Shown one piece after another: positions 10,742 to 19,986 of a stretch of 64,000 nt of DNA. Both the position numbers and the translations under genes were made by a program. The DNA is from Cadophora sp. MPI-SDFR-AT-0126 (lineage: Eukaryota > Ascomycota > Leotiomycetes > Helotiales > Ploettnerulaceae). The notes beneath the pieces were generated by a model. That model was given only the letters and a program-made list of their open reading frames with translations. It did no database searches and was not told the DNA's origin. The first letter of the stretch is position 1, and every line of letters starts with the position of its first letter. The stretch spans positions 1,612,001 through 1,676,000 of the forward strand of contig JAGMVK010000011.1 in NCBI GenBank assembly GCA_020747065.1. The letters run 5' to 3'.

Positions 10742-12208
10742 ATGGCCGAAACACAAAAACAAGGCTTCATGTCCCGGCTCTTCCGTCCAAAAGCCAAGGG
10801 AAAGCTCACAAAAGCGCCGTCGAAGGCAGCTCTGTCTCGTGTTAGCACCAACTCCTCTTCTCAGCCATCATCACCATTCTCTCCTCCACCACTACCGCCT
10901 CCTAAGGATAAACCATTAGCCCATGGCGCAATCTACCGCCCTTCAGATGACAATCGAGATGAGCAAACTGGTGAGAGGAGAGATGATACAGATTTGCTAC
11001 ATGGTCTCGCTCATCATGAGTCTCATGACTCTTTGGACTCACTCGCCGCCTTAAAGATTCAAGAAGAATGGAGACCACCCGGTGAAGGAGACATTGCTTC
11101 GTTGTCTGTTAAGCTTTGGGGTAGAGTTACTTCCTTTTTGGCACCTGGAGACAAAGCTGCTCTCGCATTATCGACCAGAACATTACTGATGCGTGTTGGA
11201 TCAGAGTCATGGTGGGAGCTAGAAAAGGAAGAGAACAGGAGTGAGAAATTGCGCTTTCTGATGACCTTGGACAAGCAACTACCTGGTCATCTATTGTGCT
11301 TTTCCTGCGCAAAGTACCACAAGAGAATACACAGAGGAGAAGAATCACTGAAGAGGGCTAACGTTCTGAACCCAATCTACATCTGCCCAATGGTCGGCAA
11401 GCCCGGCCATGTAGCGCCTCGCGCACGAATCACTCCAGGCTGGAATTTGCCATTCACATTTGTGCAGCTGGTCATGCGAGGGTCGCGATATGGAGTTTCT
11501 ACGCATGGAATTCCGGTGAATGACCTGGGGAGACGATGGAAAGATCCTTACAGCGAGTGGACTCATCAGAGCCGCTTCTACATTCACAAGGGTCACTTGT
11601 TGATGAGAGTCACGAGCAAGAGTTTTGCTGGGGCAAAGTTACCACCGAGCGGACAGCGACATTTACTGTATAGTAGAGAGGACTACACGCCATATTTCAG
11701 TGCGTGTGCGCATTGGAGAGACGGTGAATTGATGGATGTGTGCAAATGCGCACTCTCACATATTCCCGAAAACCGGCAGACGGCTACGCAGCAGCTGAAG
11801 CAAGGACCGACCATACACCGGAATTTGCTCCAACCAAATCCAATTGTCAGTTTATGCTCAAGATGTAGACCTATGAGGAGATGTCCAGAATGTCCCTCTG
11901 AGTACTTGGTGGAGTTGAAATTGGCCGAGGATAAGGAAGATCCACTGGTCAGGTTCAAGCAAGCGATTGTCGTTACCAGATGGTGCGATTTTGGAGACGG
12001 AAAGTCGCCAGATGGTATCGAATGGGTCGCTATCAATGGGTTGGAAGTTGAAGGGAGAGAACCTTACGACAGCTTTGCTTTGATGGGTCGACGAGCTATC
12101 TCGGGAACTTTTGAGTCTCAAAATGGTGTCACGATGCCAGGACAACGACTGATGAGTTTGAATCCGAAAGGGGAGAAGCTTGGCGAGGAAGGACATGATT
12201 GGTATTGA
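10742..12208 (+). CDS. F-box domain protein with Cys-rich C-terminal half
   Basis: A single 488-residue exon. Residues 1-115 are low-complexity with a Pro-rich run (about 46-57). Residues 119-160 fit an F-box: LSVKLWGRVTSFLAPGDKAA, then ALSTRTLL and a Trp pair. The C-terminal half has paired cysteines: LLCFSCAKYH, VCKCAL and SLCSRCRPMRRCPECP. They could bind zinc, though this is inference. Many uncharacterised Pezizomycotina F-box proteins share this layout. The usual role would be a substrate receptor for an SCF ubiquitin ligase through Skp1, with an unknown substrate. The start is the first ATG after the shared promoter; no intron is needed. Confidence 0.85.
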   Translation: MAETQKQGFMSRLFRPKAKGKLTKAPSKAALSRVSTNSSSQPSSPFSPPPLPPPKDKPLAHGAIYRPSDDNRDEQTGERRDDTDLLHGLAHHESHDSLDSLAALKIQEEWRPPGEGDIASLSVKLWGRVTSFLAPGDKAALALSTRTLLMRVGSESWWELEKEENRSEKLRFLMTLDKQLPGHLLCFSCAKYHKRIHRGEESLKRANVLNPIYICPMVGKPGHVAPRARITPGWNLPFTFVQLVMRGSRYGVSTHGIPVNDLGRRWKDPYSEWTHQSRFYIHKGHLLMRVTSKSFAGAKLPPSGQRHLLYSREDYTPYFSACAHWRDGELMDVCKCALSHIPENRQTATQQLKQGPTIHRNLLQPNPIVSLCSRCRPMRRCPECPSEYLVELKLAEDKEDPLVRFKQAIVVTRWCDFGDGKSPDGIEWVAINGLEVEGREPYDSFALMGRRAISGTFESQNGVTMPGQRLMSLNPKGEKLGEEGHDWY

Positions 12209-13221
12209 GATGATCTTCCTACAGTTATGGGATCCATACCGACGCATCTTTCCGCTCCATGGTATTTTTCGTAAGCGTACACGACACCCAGTACCTATAT
12301 GCCATCCTTACTCTTACGAACATACTGCACTGTTTCGTAAAACACAACCGGAATGCAACAGTCAACCAGCCTCAACGTTAGTGCCTCTTTCTTACGACTT
12401 ACATGATCATTCACAAGCATCGGCGAAGTAGCTCCCCTGCACGATCTTGAGATCCCACTGCCATTTTTGGCGGCTCAGTTCAAGCTAAGATTTTGTTATA
12501 AAGTACATTCAGTACTTCACCATCACGAATGATCTACGATCGAAGCAAATGGAGACTGGACATCGTGGGACGTTTGGTTCACATCATTCCCGAAAGCGTA
12601 TCTGAGGACTTGAAAGGAGTCTCATTCCGGGTTGGGTATATTTAAGCTTTAATTCAAGAAGATGCCACGGGAAAGGGATAAGCAATGAGAAGAATTCTGA
12701 CACAAGTGAGCACGAATCATATATATTGCACAAGCCAGAAGATACTTGTTTTGGTACGTTATTAGCTGAGTCGACCTATGGGTATCCAAGCAAACAGCGT
12801 CTTCTCCAGATCCTTGGAGATATGAAGATTGAAATCTGCCTCCTGCTTCGAGAGACAAGCTTGGAATGATAAACTTTTTCGATAGCTATTCTGCAACAGC
12901 AATTCAAACGATTAGCATAAACAGCAGTAATAGAATGTATAGAAAATATACTGGTAAGCTGTGATCGTATGTGTGCTCTTACGGGTTCCGACATTCGGTC
13001 AATCCGGCAATGACTTTACCCCCAATGCCTCTCTACCCCTCGTTTAGCGCCATCAACCCCGCAATTCCTCCTAGCAAGCTCATGGGAATGCCGTACATTT
13101 ATTAAGACAACCGCATATAAAAAATACTTGTATCGACAAGACATTGTCTCATTAGTTCGTCCCTTTTCATTCCAGAAGTAAGCTTTTGTATAACAACATA
13201 TTTCGAACCTTTACTGAGTTT
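12209..13221. other. Intergenic region
   Basis: About 1 kb covering the F-box gene 3' flank and the promoter of the CMD-family gene. No supported gene. Confidence 0.4.
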
Positions 13222-14017
13222 ATGTTGAGACTATCGAGCCGGATCCCACGATACAGCATCAACCAACATTCCTGGACCTTACATCACACAAAATCAATAA
13301 CAACAACGACAATAAGAACAATGCGCCTCCCCTACGTCGATCCCAGCACCATCACCTCTCCCGCCGACAAGGCTATCGTCTCACGCGTAGAAGCCCGCCG
13401 CTCCCCAAGGCCCCTCCAAGCACTCGACCTCACGCTCCTCCACTCACCCCCCATCGCCGACGGCTGGAACAGCTTCCTCGGCGCCATCCGCACGCAAACG
13501 TCTCTCCCCGACGACATCCGCGAAATAGCCATCTGTCGCGTGGCAGTCATCAATGAAGCGTGGTACGAGTGGTCGCATCACGCGCCGCTGGCGAAGGCTG
13601 GTGGCGTGAGTGATGTTGGCCTAAAGGTTTTGGAGAGTAAGGAGTTGAAGGGTTCGGGGGAGAAGGGGCTGTTGACCGAGAAGCAGTGGGCGGTTGTGAG
13701 GTATACGGATGCGATGACTAGGGATGTTAGGGTTGGGGAGGAGGTTTTTGGGGAGTTGAAGAGGCTGTTTAGTGAGCAGGAGATTGTGGAGATTACGGCT
13801 ACAGTGGGTGGTCCTGCTCCACTGTGAAACTTTCGAATTCAGTGTCCGAATTGCTAATGAATTGCTGCAAAGATTGCTTGTTATAACTGCGTTAGCAGAT
13901 TCTTGGTTGCGCTGGATGGTAAGTCTTCATCTGCTCCCCTTGACGGATGCAGCTTCTGACTCTGGAGCAGTGGGTGAGAGGAATGGAGTCAAAGACCCTT
14001 CGATTTCTGGGCATTAA
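13222..14017 (+). CDS. Carboxymuconolactone decarboxylase-family (AhpD-like fold) protein
   Basis: Three exons, 13222-13803, 13873-13918 and 13971-14017, give 224 residues. The core begins with MRLPYVDPSTI and includes DDIREIAICRVAVINEAWYE followed by WSHH, LTEKQWAVVRYTDAMT and, after the first intron, IACYNCVSRFLVALDVGE. This matches fungal CMD-fold proteins with the E/W/H pocket but no redox CXXC pair at the AhpD position. Substrates are unknown; relatives include decarboxylases and peroxidase-like proteins. The conserved protein starts at an ATG at 13321. The ATG at 13222 is the first in frame and adds 33 residues with four Arg, one Lys and no acidic residue, resembling a mitochondrial presequence. 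I kept the longer model and treat 13321 as an equally possible start. Confidence 0.85.
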
Positions 14018-14833
14018 TCCGTTGGTTCTTCGTATATACAAAGACATTATTCGTACCGAACTTCCAAACATTGTTCAGGGATCCAATGCAGGTACCCGAC
14101 GCCGATTGTGATGCAGGAGTAGCTCTCGGCTGGGGGAAGGATTCCAACCAACGTCGCCAAGTGGCTAGGTCAGAATTCTCTGGCAATAGCCAGGTTGCGA
14201 ACTGTTCTGATGGCATCTGTGAACGAAGGCCATCGAAGAGTGGGTCATTATCTACCAGGCCAAGGAACATTCCGCGTCTTCGTCAAATTGCGATCACATA
14301 TCACCTACCCTCCAATCTGCCCGGTATCTCCCAGCCCCCTGAAGCCGTGAAAATTAGCTAGCCTCAACTCCCCGCTGAAACGACCATTGAGATACTCCGT
14401 CCGGAAGCCTACGCCACTATCCGGGGAAGACAAGCGTGCAATCAAATGTCTGTCACGTTTCCCTTGAACGCGTCGAGCACGCGTTGAGCCCTTTTCCTTG
14501 TCTTGTAAAATTGCCCAGCTTTTCTTTTCTCGAAATTTCTTGGAGAGGAAAAAGCGTTCCGTTTCCATCAGTGTTGTCGTTGTACGAAGGAACCGAGGTT
14601 TGAACATCAGAAGTCGAAATGGGGGCACCAAAAGAAACTCCAATAGCAGCCCCAAAAGCACCCGCCGCATTCAGAGGAGTGGTCCGACGTAACAGAAATC
14701 GGAATCGTGGCTGTAGGCGTTCGAATCCACGAACTTGCAACTGCCCTCCTCGAAAATACTCCAGAGACGTTTGTAGGTATCTCTCCCAGCCCTTCGTTCA
14801 ATTACTACCAATACCCATGTACAAGTACTCACG
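14018..14833. other. Intergenic region upstream of the hypothetical gene
   Basis: Several overlapping short frames on both strands lack homology. A Pro/Ala-rich frame starting at an ATG at 14619 might be an unrecognised 5' exon of the next gene, but I could not find a convincing splice joining them. Confidence 0.35.
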
Positions 14834-16231
14834 ATGTCAGGGGATATTCACAACGCCACATGCCAGCATTTCACGAAACAGAATCAAGGAAATATGTTCC
14901 CGAACCCGAATGATATCCCTCTGACTCCTCGTGAGACATTGAGAGCAAGAAGAAATGCGAATCTGGTTCCTAAGCCGCCTAACAGCAATGTGGGAAAGCC
15001 TGCGAATCGTCAGAGAAGTTGCACAAGCAAGAAAGGACCTAGACAACCTCGTAATCCTGTAAGACAGCTTCAGCAAACACCGAAAAAGCGAGCAGAAGAA
15101 CCTCTGTCTTCTAGTGCGTGTAGCTGGGACTATGCACAGTTGGTCTCCGAGATAGAGCAAGTAATGTCTGATGATTCTGAGGCCACTATCGGGTATGTCA
15201 ACTCAATCTGGTTCTGGAGACTGGCACTAACTGGTCCCTTCGGACCATACTTGGATGAATTCGTCCAAACCATGCAATGCCTACAAGCAAGAGCAGCCGT
15301 CTCCTGTAGTACACCAAGCACATTGACAGATGGGGATGTCCATCACTTCGCAACTTCATGCGCAAATCTCGCCTGTTCTACTCTCGAAAACGGCCGAACC
15401 ATTCCCGAACCCAGCTTTCTTGCTCTCCCCAATCAGTGCCAATATATCCTCTCCTTCCAAACAGCGCGGGATCATCACTATACACCCGAGCCCACGGCCA
15501 TGTCTACTCTCCCACCAACACAGAAGCAAAATACATCTGTTTCTATACGCAAACCTATACTTATGCTGACACCTCCGGCAACACAAAAACAAAACACACT
15601 CATATCCGAACCACTCCCCTCGCCAAATACCGCAATCCCAACCATCGAACCCATCCCTCCCCTCATGCATTTCAACCCCCGCTACCCCACCGCACCATCC
15701 CCGTTCTACAGCACTTCTAACTCCTGCTCCATGTCTATCACCTCACACGACGCTCCACCAGATTGCTCTTCGATCTTCGAGCCCGTTCACGAGGAAGGGT
15801 TGTCAGATAGTGAAGATACAGAGAGTATTCTTGAAGAGAATAAAAAGAGCTGGATGAAGAGACAGCAGAGGAGGAAGAGAGACTTGGAGGATACAGTGAG
15901 GTTTCCGCGGTATAGGACTGGGGTTCCGGATGTGCAGATCAGTACAGGACAGAGGGTAGATGAGCCTAAGGGAGAAATAGGTGATGGTGTAGAGGATATT
16001 GAAAGAGGGACGGCGGAGAATCCGATTTATCTGGATGAGTCGGATGTGGATCCCGACGTAGATTCAAGTTCGGACTCGGAGATGGAGGATGTGATGGACG
16101 AGGATGAGGTGGAGGTTGGGGTTGAGGTACCCCGTCATCGTGGAACGAGTGTCAGTCTCGAATCAGTCCTCAAGCACCTCGAGATGAATTTGAGGTGGAA
16201 GATGGAGTTTGGGATATGGCAGAGACCCTGA
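14834..16231 (+). CDS. Hypothetical disordered protein with acidic tail
   Basis: A single open frame of 465 residues from the ATG at 14834. I do not recognise the family. Residues 1-95 are basic and Pro/Gln/Arg-rich. About 97-165 look ordered (SSACSWDYAQLVSEIEQVMS, then GYVNSIWFWRLALTGPFGPY). The middle is Pro/Thr/Ser-rich with repeats around PPTQKQNTS and PPATQKQNTL. The C-terminus has a basic patch (KRQQRRKRD-like) followed by a strongly acidic block. NPIYLDESD within it resembles a SUMO-interacting motif, hydrophobic core then acids; that is inference. The composition suggests a nuclear protein. Upstream exons may be missing. Confidence 0.6.
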   Translation: MSGDIHNATCQHFTKQNQGNMFPNPNDIPLTPRETLRARRNANLVPKPPNSNVGKPANRQRSCTSKKGPRQPRNPVRQLQQTPKKRAEEPLSSSACSWDYAQLVSEIEQVMSDDSEATIGYVNSIWFWRLALTGPFGPYLDEFVQTMQCLQARAAVSCSTPSTLTDGDVHHFATSCANLACSTLENGRTIPEPSFLALPNQCQYILSFQTARDHHYTPEPTAMSTLPPTQKQNTSVSIRKPILMLTPPATQKQNTLISEPLPSPNTAIPTIEPIPPLMHFNPRYPTAPSPFYSTSNSCSMSITSHDAPPDCSSIFEPVHEEGLSDSEDTESILEENKKSWMKRQQRRKRDLEDTVRFPRYRTGVPDVQISTGQRVDEPKGEIGDGVEDIERGTAENPIYLDESDVDPDVDSSSDSEMEDVMDEDEVEVGVEVPRHRGTSVSLESVLKHLEMNLRWKMEFGIWQRP

Positions 16232-16647
16232 GAAGAACCTTTTCGGCAGTCCTCAGGATCGGAAAAGGTTTCATGATCCCGGTATTGGGCTAGTTTGCTG
16301 GCTGGTATCAGGTATTCGGATTGGCGTTAAAATTGCAAAAAAAAAAAAATTAAAAATTTGGGGGATTTACGGAATGGACTTGTTTACATGGCGGGGAGAT
16401 CGGAGTACACTTTTGGTATCTCGCTAAGCGCAATATTGTTTTCCCAGCTATTTTAAATACCCAGACTTAATTCGCTAGTGGTTTACCGAACTCCTCAGCT
16501 TTCTTGGGGTCAATATGAATTTATTAATCGTCGCCTGACAGCACATGTGACTTTACCCGACTCATCCAGCTTGCTTCTACCTGAACGCGCCCTTTCCCTC
16601 TGCGTAATTATCGACTTGACTTCCACGTAACGACTACAACTTGCAAG
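16232..16647. other. Intergenic region with A13 run
   Basis: Contains a 13-A homopolymer at about 16337-16349 and the presumed promoter of the UstYa-family gene. Nothing else supported. Confidence 0.4.
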
Positions 16648-17633
16648 ATGACGTCTCAACATGCGGAAGACGACGAGGATGGCATCGGCCTCTTGAACGA
16701 AGAACGGGAGGTCAAGGTCGAAGAAGCTAAACAATGGAAGTCATGGGTCGTTCCTACGATATGCCTCGTTATTGGGTTTGGAATGGGAGCACTGTTTCAT
16801 AGTGATACTGTGGCGAGATCGAGTAGTGTTGGGGCCGGTGATGGCGGTGGTGAACATGCGCATACAGAGGGAGTGTCTCACTGGACGGCGTTTGCTTCAT
16901 TCTCTCTATCGGAGAAATTCCGTAGGTGCTTTCATGCCCAACTTTCTTCGAAATAGGTGTCCGAAGGGGAAAGCACCAATATAGATGCTGATCGCTTCAA
17001 TAGCTTGGACAGAAAAGAAGATCTTCCAGCCAAATCCTAATTTCAAGAAGGACTTACCTAACGAGACGGATGCTGTTTGGGAGGAACTTATGCCTCGTAA
17101 GTAAAATAGCACTGAACTTTCACCAATGACTACTTGGACTACTTGGATTGTTGCTGACACGTTTGAATACGCAGTGGGAAGAGGTTTCGTAGAGATAAAT
17201 TGGAAAGGCGAGCCTGTCATTCACGACGGTTCACCAGCGAACCTTACTCAGACAAAAGTCGTCTCTGCATTTCACCAGATGCATTGTTTGATAAATCTCC
17301 TCTCCCTTCCCCATCCTGTCCCGCAACAACCAGCTAACCAATCCCCTATAGAACCTCATCCGCCGCTCCTTCGCCGTCTCCATCTCCGACCCCCACATCT
17401 TCTACTACTTAATCGGCCAACTAACCCGGCACTGGGATCACTGTTTCGACTACCTCCGACAAGCGTTCATGTGTACGGCTGATACTACTTTGGAGGAGTT
17501 GGAGTCGAATGATAAAGGGGAGGTGACTGCACGAGTGGATGGGTGGGGCACGGAACATATTTGTAGGGATTGGGAGGCGCTTAAGGGGTGGGCGCAGGGG
17601 CATAGGGGGACGGACAATGGGGAGATTGATTGA
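16648..17633 (+). CDS. UstYa-family (DUF3328) oxidase, splice-donor defect suspected
   Basis: UstYa-type proteins are single-pass membrane oxidases best known from fungal cyclic RiPP (dikaritin) and related pathways. Exons 16648-16921, 17004-17096, 17175-17290 and 17352-17633 give 254 residues, typical length. One transmembrane segment lies at about residues 33-50 (WVVPTICLVIGFGMGALF). Both HXXHC copper-site motifs are present: HQMHC ending exon 3 and HWDHC in exon 4, followed by FDYLRQAFMCTADTTLEEL. The third intron, 17291-17351, starts ATAAAT instead of GTAAAT, although its branch site GCTAACC and acceptor TATAG are intact. Its 61 bp cannot be retained without a frameshift that loses the second HXXHC. 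A cryptic GTCCCG donor at about 17323 would keep frame but leave a very short intron. The locus may be a recent pseudogene. Confidence 0.82.
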
Positions 17634-17988
17634 GGTAAAAGGAAGGAGAGGGGAAGGATGATGGAGGAAACGAAGGATAAGATATCATGCGGGTTCTTGC
17701 TACCATGTGGTCCATTTGTCAACAAGAAATCTCGCTAAACTTGCCGGTCAGCAGGTATCATGGACCTGGTGAAACTCATAATCTGTTCACTTTAAGTATG
17801 AGGGCTAATTTCAAATACTGGAGTGAACCGTTAGTGCCGGAATGCTCTTTATTCTTCGTTTATCACTCTATTTCAGTGGCACAGTTGAGCATCTTCAAGC
17901 GAATTCCAGAATCCCTACTTTCAACTTCATCCTCATCTCCCTCTCCGCTTCCCATTCACCCGGACTCCTCAACCTCCTCAAAGTCAAC
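17634..17988. other. Convergent 3' region
   Basis: The 3' flanks of the UstYa-family gene (+) and the SDR gene (-). Nothing else supported. Confidence 0.4.
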
Positions 17989-19051
17989 CTACCACGGCGG
18001 ATTCAACCCATCATACTTATTTGGCCCCGGAGCATTCTCCCACCCCTCAACCTTAATATTCAAGAACTGTCCATTATCCTCCTTAGTCGCAGCGAAAATC
18101 CTATCCAGCGAAGCCTTCGCTCCGACTTCAGGCGCGAGATCTGCTCTGTCGCCGCCGCCGAGATCGGTTTTGAGCCACTGTTTGGTTGGGTTAGCTCCTT
18201 GCTCTGTCGTAATTTGGCTACGGTGTGTGAAGGTTGAGGAGATTCAACTTGAGAAGTCGGGAGGAGAAACGAGAAGTGATACGAGGGACGAATGAAGGAG
18301 GACATACCCCTGGACTGAGTGCAAATATCGTGAAGCCCTTCTCGGCATACTCATTCGCGTACTGAACAGTCAGCATATTCAGCGCCGCCTTGGTGATTTT
18401 GTAGGCTGGTGCAGGAGCCCATGTGTACTGCGACGCTAGGTTGAATGAGCCAAGGGTTGTGGAGCTGTACCCTGTTGTCAGTATGGAGTTTGCAGTGAGA
18501 TATGATGAATGAGGGTGGGGGAATGGGTTCTTCACATATTGACGATCTTCTTCTGAGTACCCTTCTCCAGCAAAGGGATGAAGTTACGGGTAGCCCAGTG
18601 AGCGGATAGGACGTTGGCTGTGAAGTGGTCGGACAGATCATCCCTAAACGGTTTACATCAGTATAGTTTTCTTCACGTCAGGCCTGTGCTTCAATGACTA
18701 GGAAATCTCAGTCCCAGAAAAACCAAGATTCAGAATAACTCACATCGTAGTAATCCCTTCAGGAGTAAACTCCATAATTCCAACATTATTCACCAACACA
18801 TCAAGACCCTTCCCACCAAGCTTTCCCTCTACCTCCCCAACAGCATTCTTGATACTCGTTTCATCCTTAACATCAGCTTCGACCAGCACCACTCTACCGC
18901 CTGATTTCTCGATGAGTGAGTTTAATGCAGGCGATGATTTCCGAGCAAGCGTGAAGATCGTTCTGATTTGTGAGGACGGGAGAGATGCGAGGTGAGTTGC
19001 GAGGGCGAGGCCAAGACCACGGGAGGTGCCGGTTATGAGATAGGTTGCCAT
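17989..19051 (-). CDS. Short-chain dehydrogenase/reductase
   Basis: NAD(P)-dependent oxidoreductase of the classical SDR fold, 253 residues from exons 19051-18744, 18643-18536, 18464-18308 and 18177-17989. The start MATYLITGTSRGLGLALATH has the TGxxxGxG cofactor motif, followed by VEADVKDE, LVNNVG, KIVNISTTLGSF with the catalytic Ser region (split by an intron), and YKITKAA (YxxxK). It resembles fungal C-factor/sniffer-like SDRs. The substrate is unknown. It is convergent with the UstYa-family gene 355 bp away. All three introns are canonical and the junctions fall inside conserved SDR motifs. Confidence 0.9.
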
Positions 19052-19986
19052 TATTGCAGATAGGATTTGTATTTTGCTGAGAAGGGCTCGGTTGCCTATT
19101 TGGAAATGAACAAGAATTTTGTCTGAAGATGGGGTCAATGATGAAGGTTTCCCAACTGCACATGAGAGGTGCCCTGCCTTTATTTGTATTCCTCGACAGT
19201 GGACCCTTCGTAGTTAACCTTTTGATCGGAATTAGGCACCGAATTCCAAGTCTTCATCTGAATTGCTGCTTAACAATCAGCGTGGGTAATAACTTAGGCA
19301 GCAGTGTACTGCGTATTGAGAATTTTCGGGTGGAGACTTGATGAACAGTCGAATGTTGATGTGGATGATAGAAGGTTGTAGAATATGTCCACGGACATTT
19401 CCCAAACGCCGATATCATGATCTCATGGTCCGCAATGCAATGAAAAGGCGTAGCATGCAAGACCGAACAGGAGTGGAGACGAGACAAATTACACTTTTCA
19501 CTTCGTGATTCAATTTTGGGAATTGGGCTTCTCAAACAGTTGTTGATGTTGAGTTTGATGAGGATGCAGGTGAGATTTTTGTTATGTTCTCGGTACCCCT
19601 TTTCGCGGAACAAATTAAGCGAGAAAAGAGTTACTGAAGCTCCTTTTCAAAACAACACATCAATGCCTGATTGCAGCTGATGCCAAATGCCAGAGAGCGC
19701 TGATTGAACTTCTAGACTGTGAACAGATTTGATTTACTCATCGTGTGTCAAATATCACTTTTTGTGGAGGCATGGAAATGGACGGGTCCTCGGACAGCTT
19801 TATTGACCCGATTTCAGCACATTGCTTTACAATCTTGATGTAACCGAGGTTGGTAGTCAACGGCTCATATGTGTGATGCACCTCGTAAGTCGTAAGTGCT
19901 AGAGGCTTGCGAGTATCTTTATCTCCATCCCACCACGCATCAGGAAGCCACGAAGACGGAAAGCGACGTTCGGAAAGTCCAAATTC
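19052..19986. other. Intergenic region
   Basis: SDR promoter and 3' flank of the tRNA dehydratase gene, both minus-strand genes. No supported feature. Confidence 0.4.

Noticed and set aside
14710..14740. GTTCGAATCC resembling a tRNA B box
   Set aside because: No A box at the right distance and no acceptor-stem complementarity.
14305..14801. Cluster of minus-strand frames with hydrophobic N-termini
   Set aside because: They overlap one another in different frames and mirror plus-strand sequence; no conservation.
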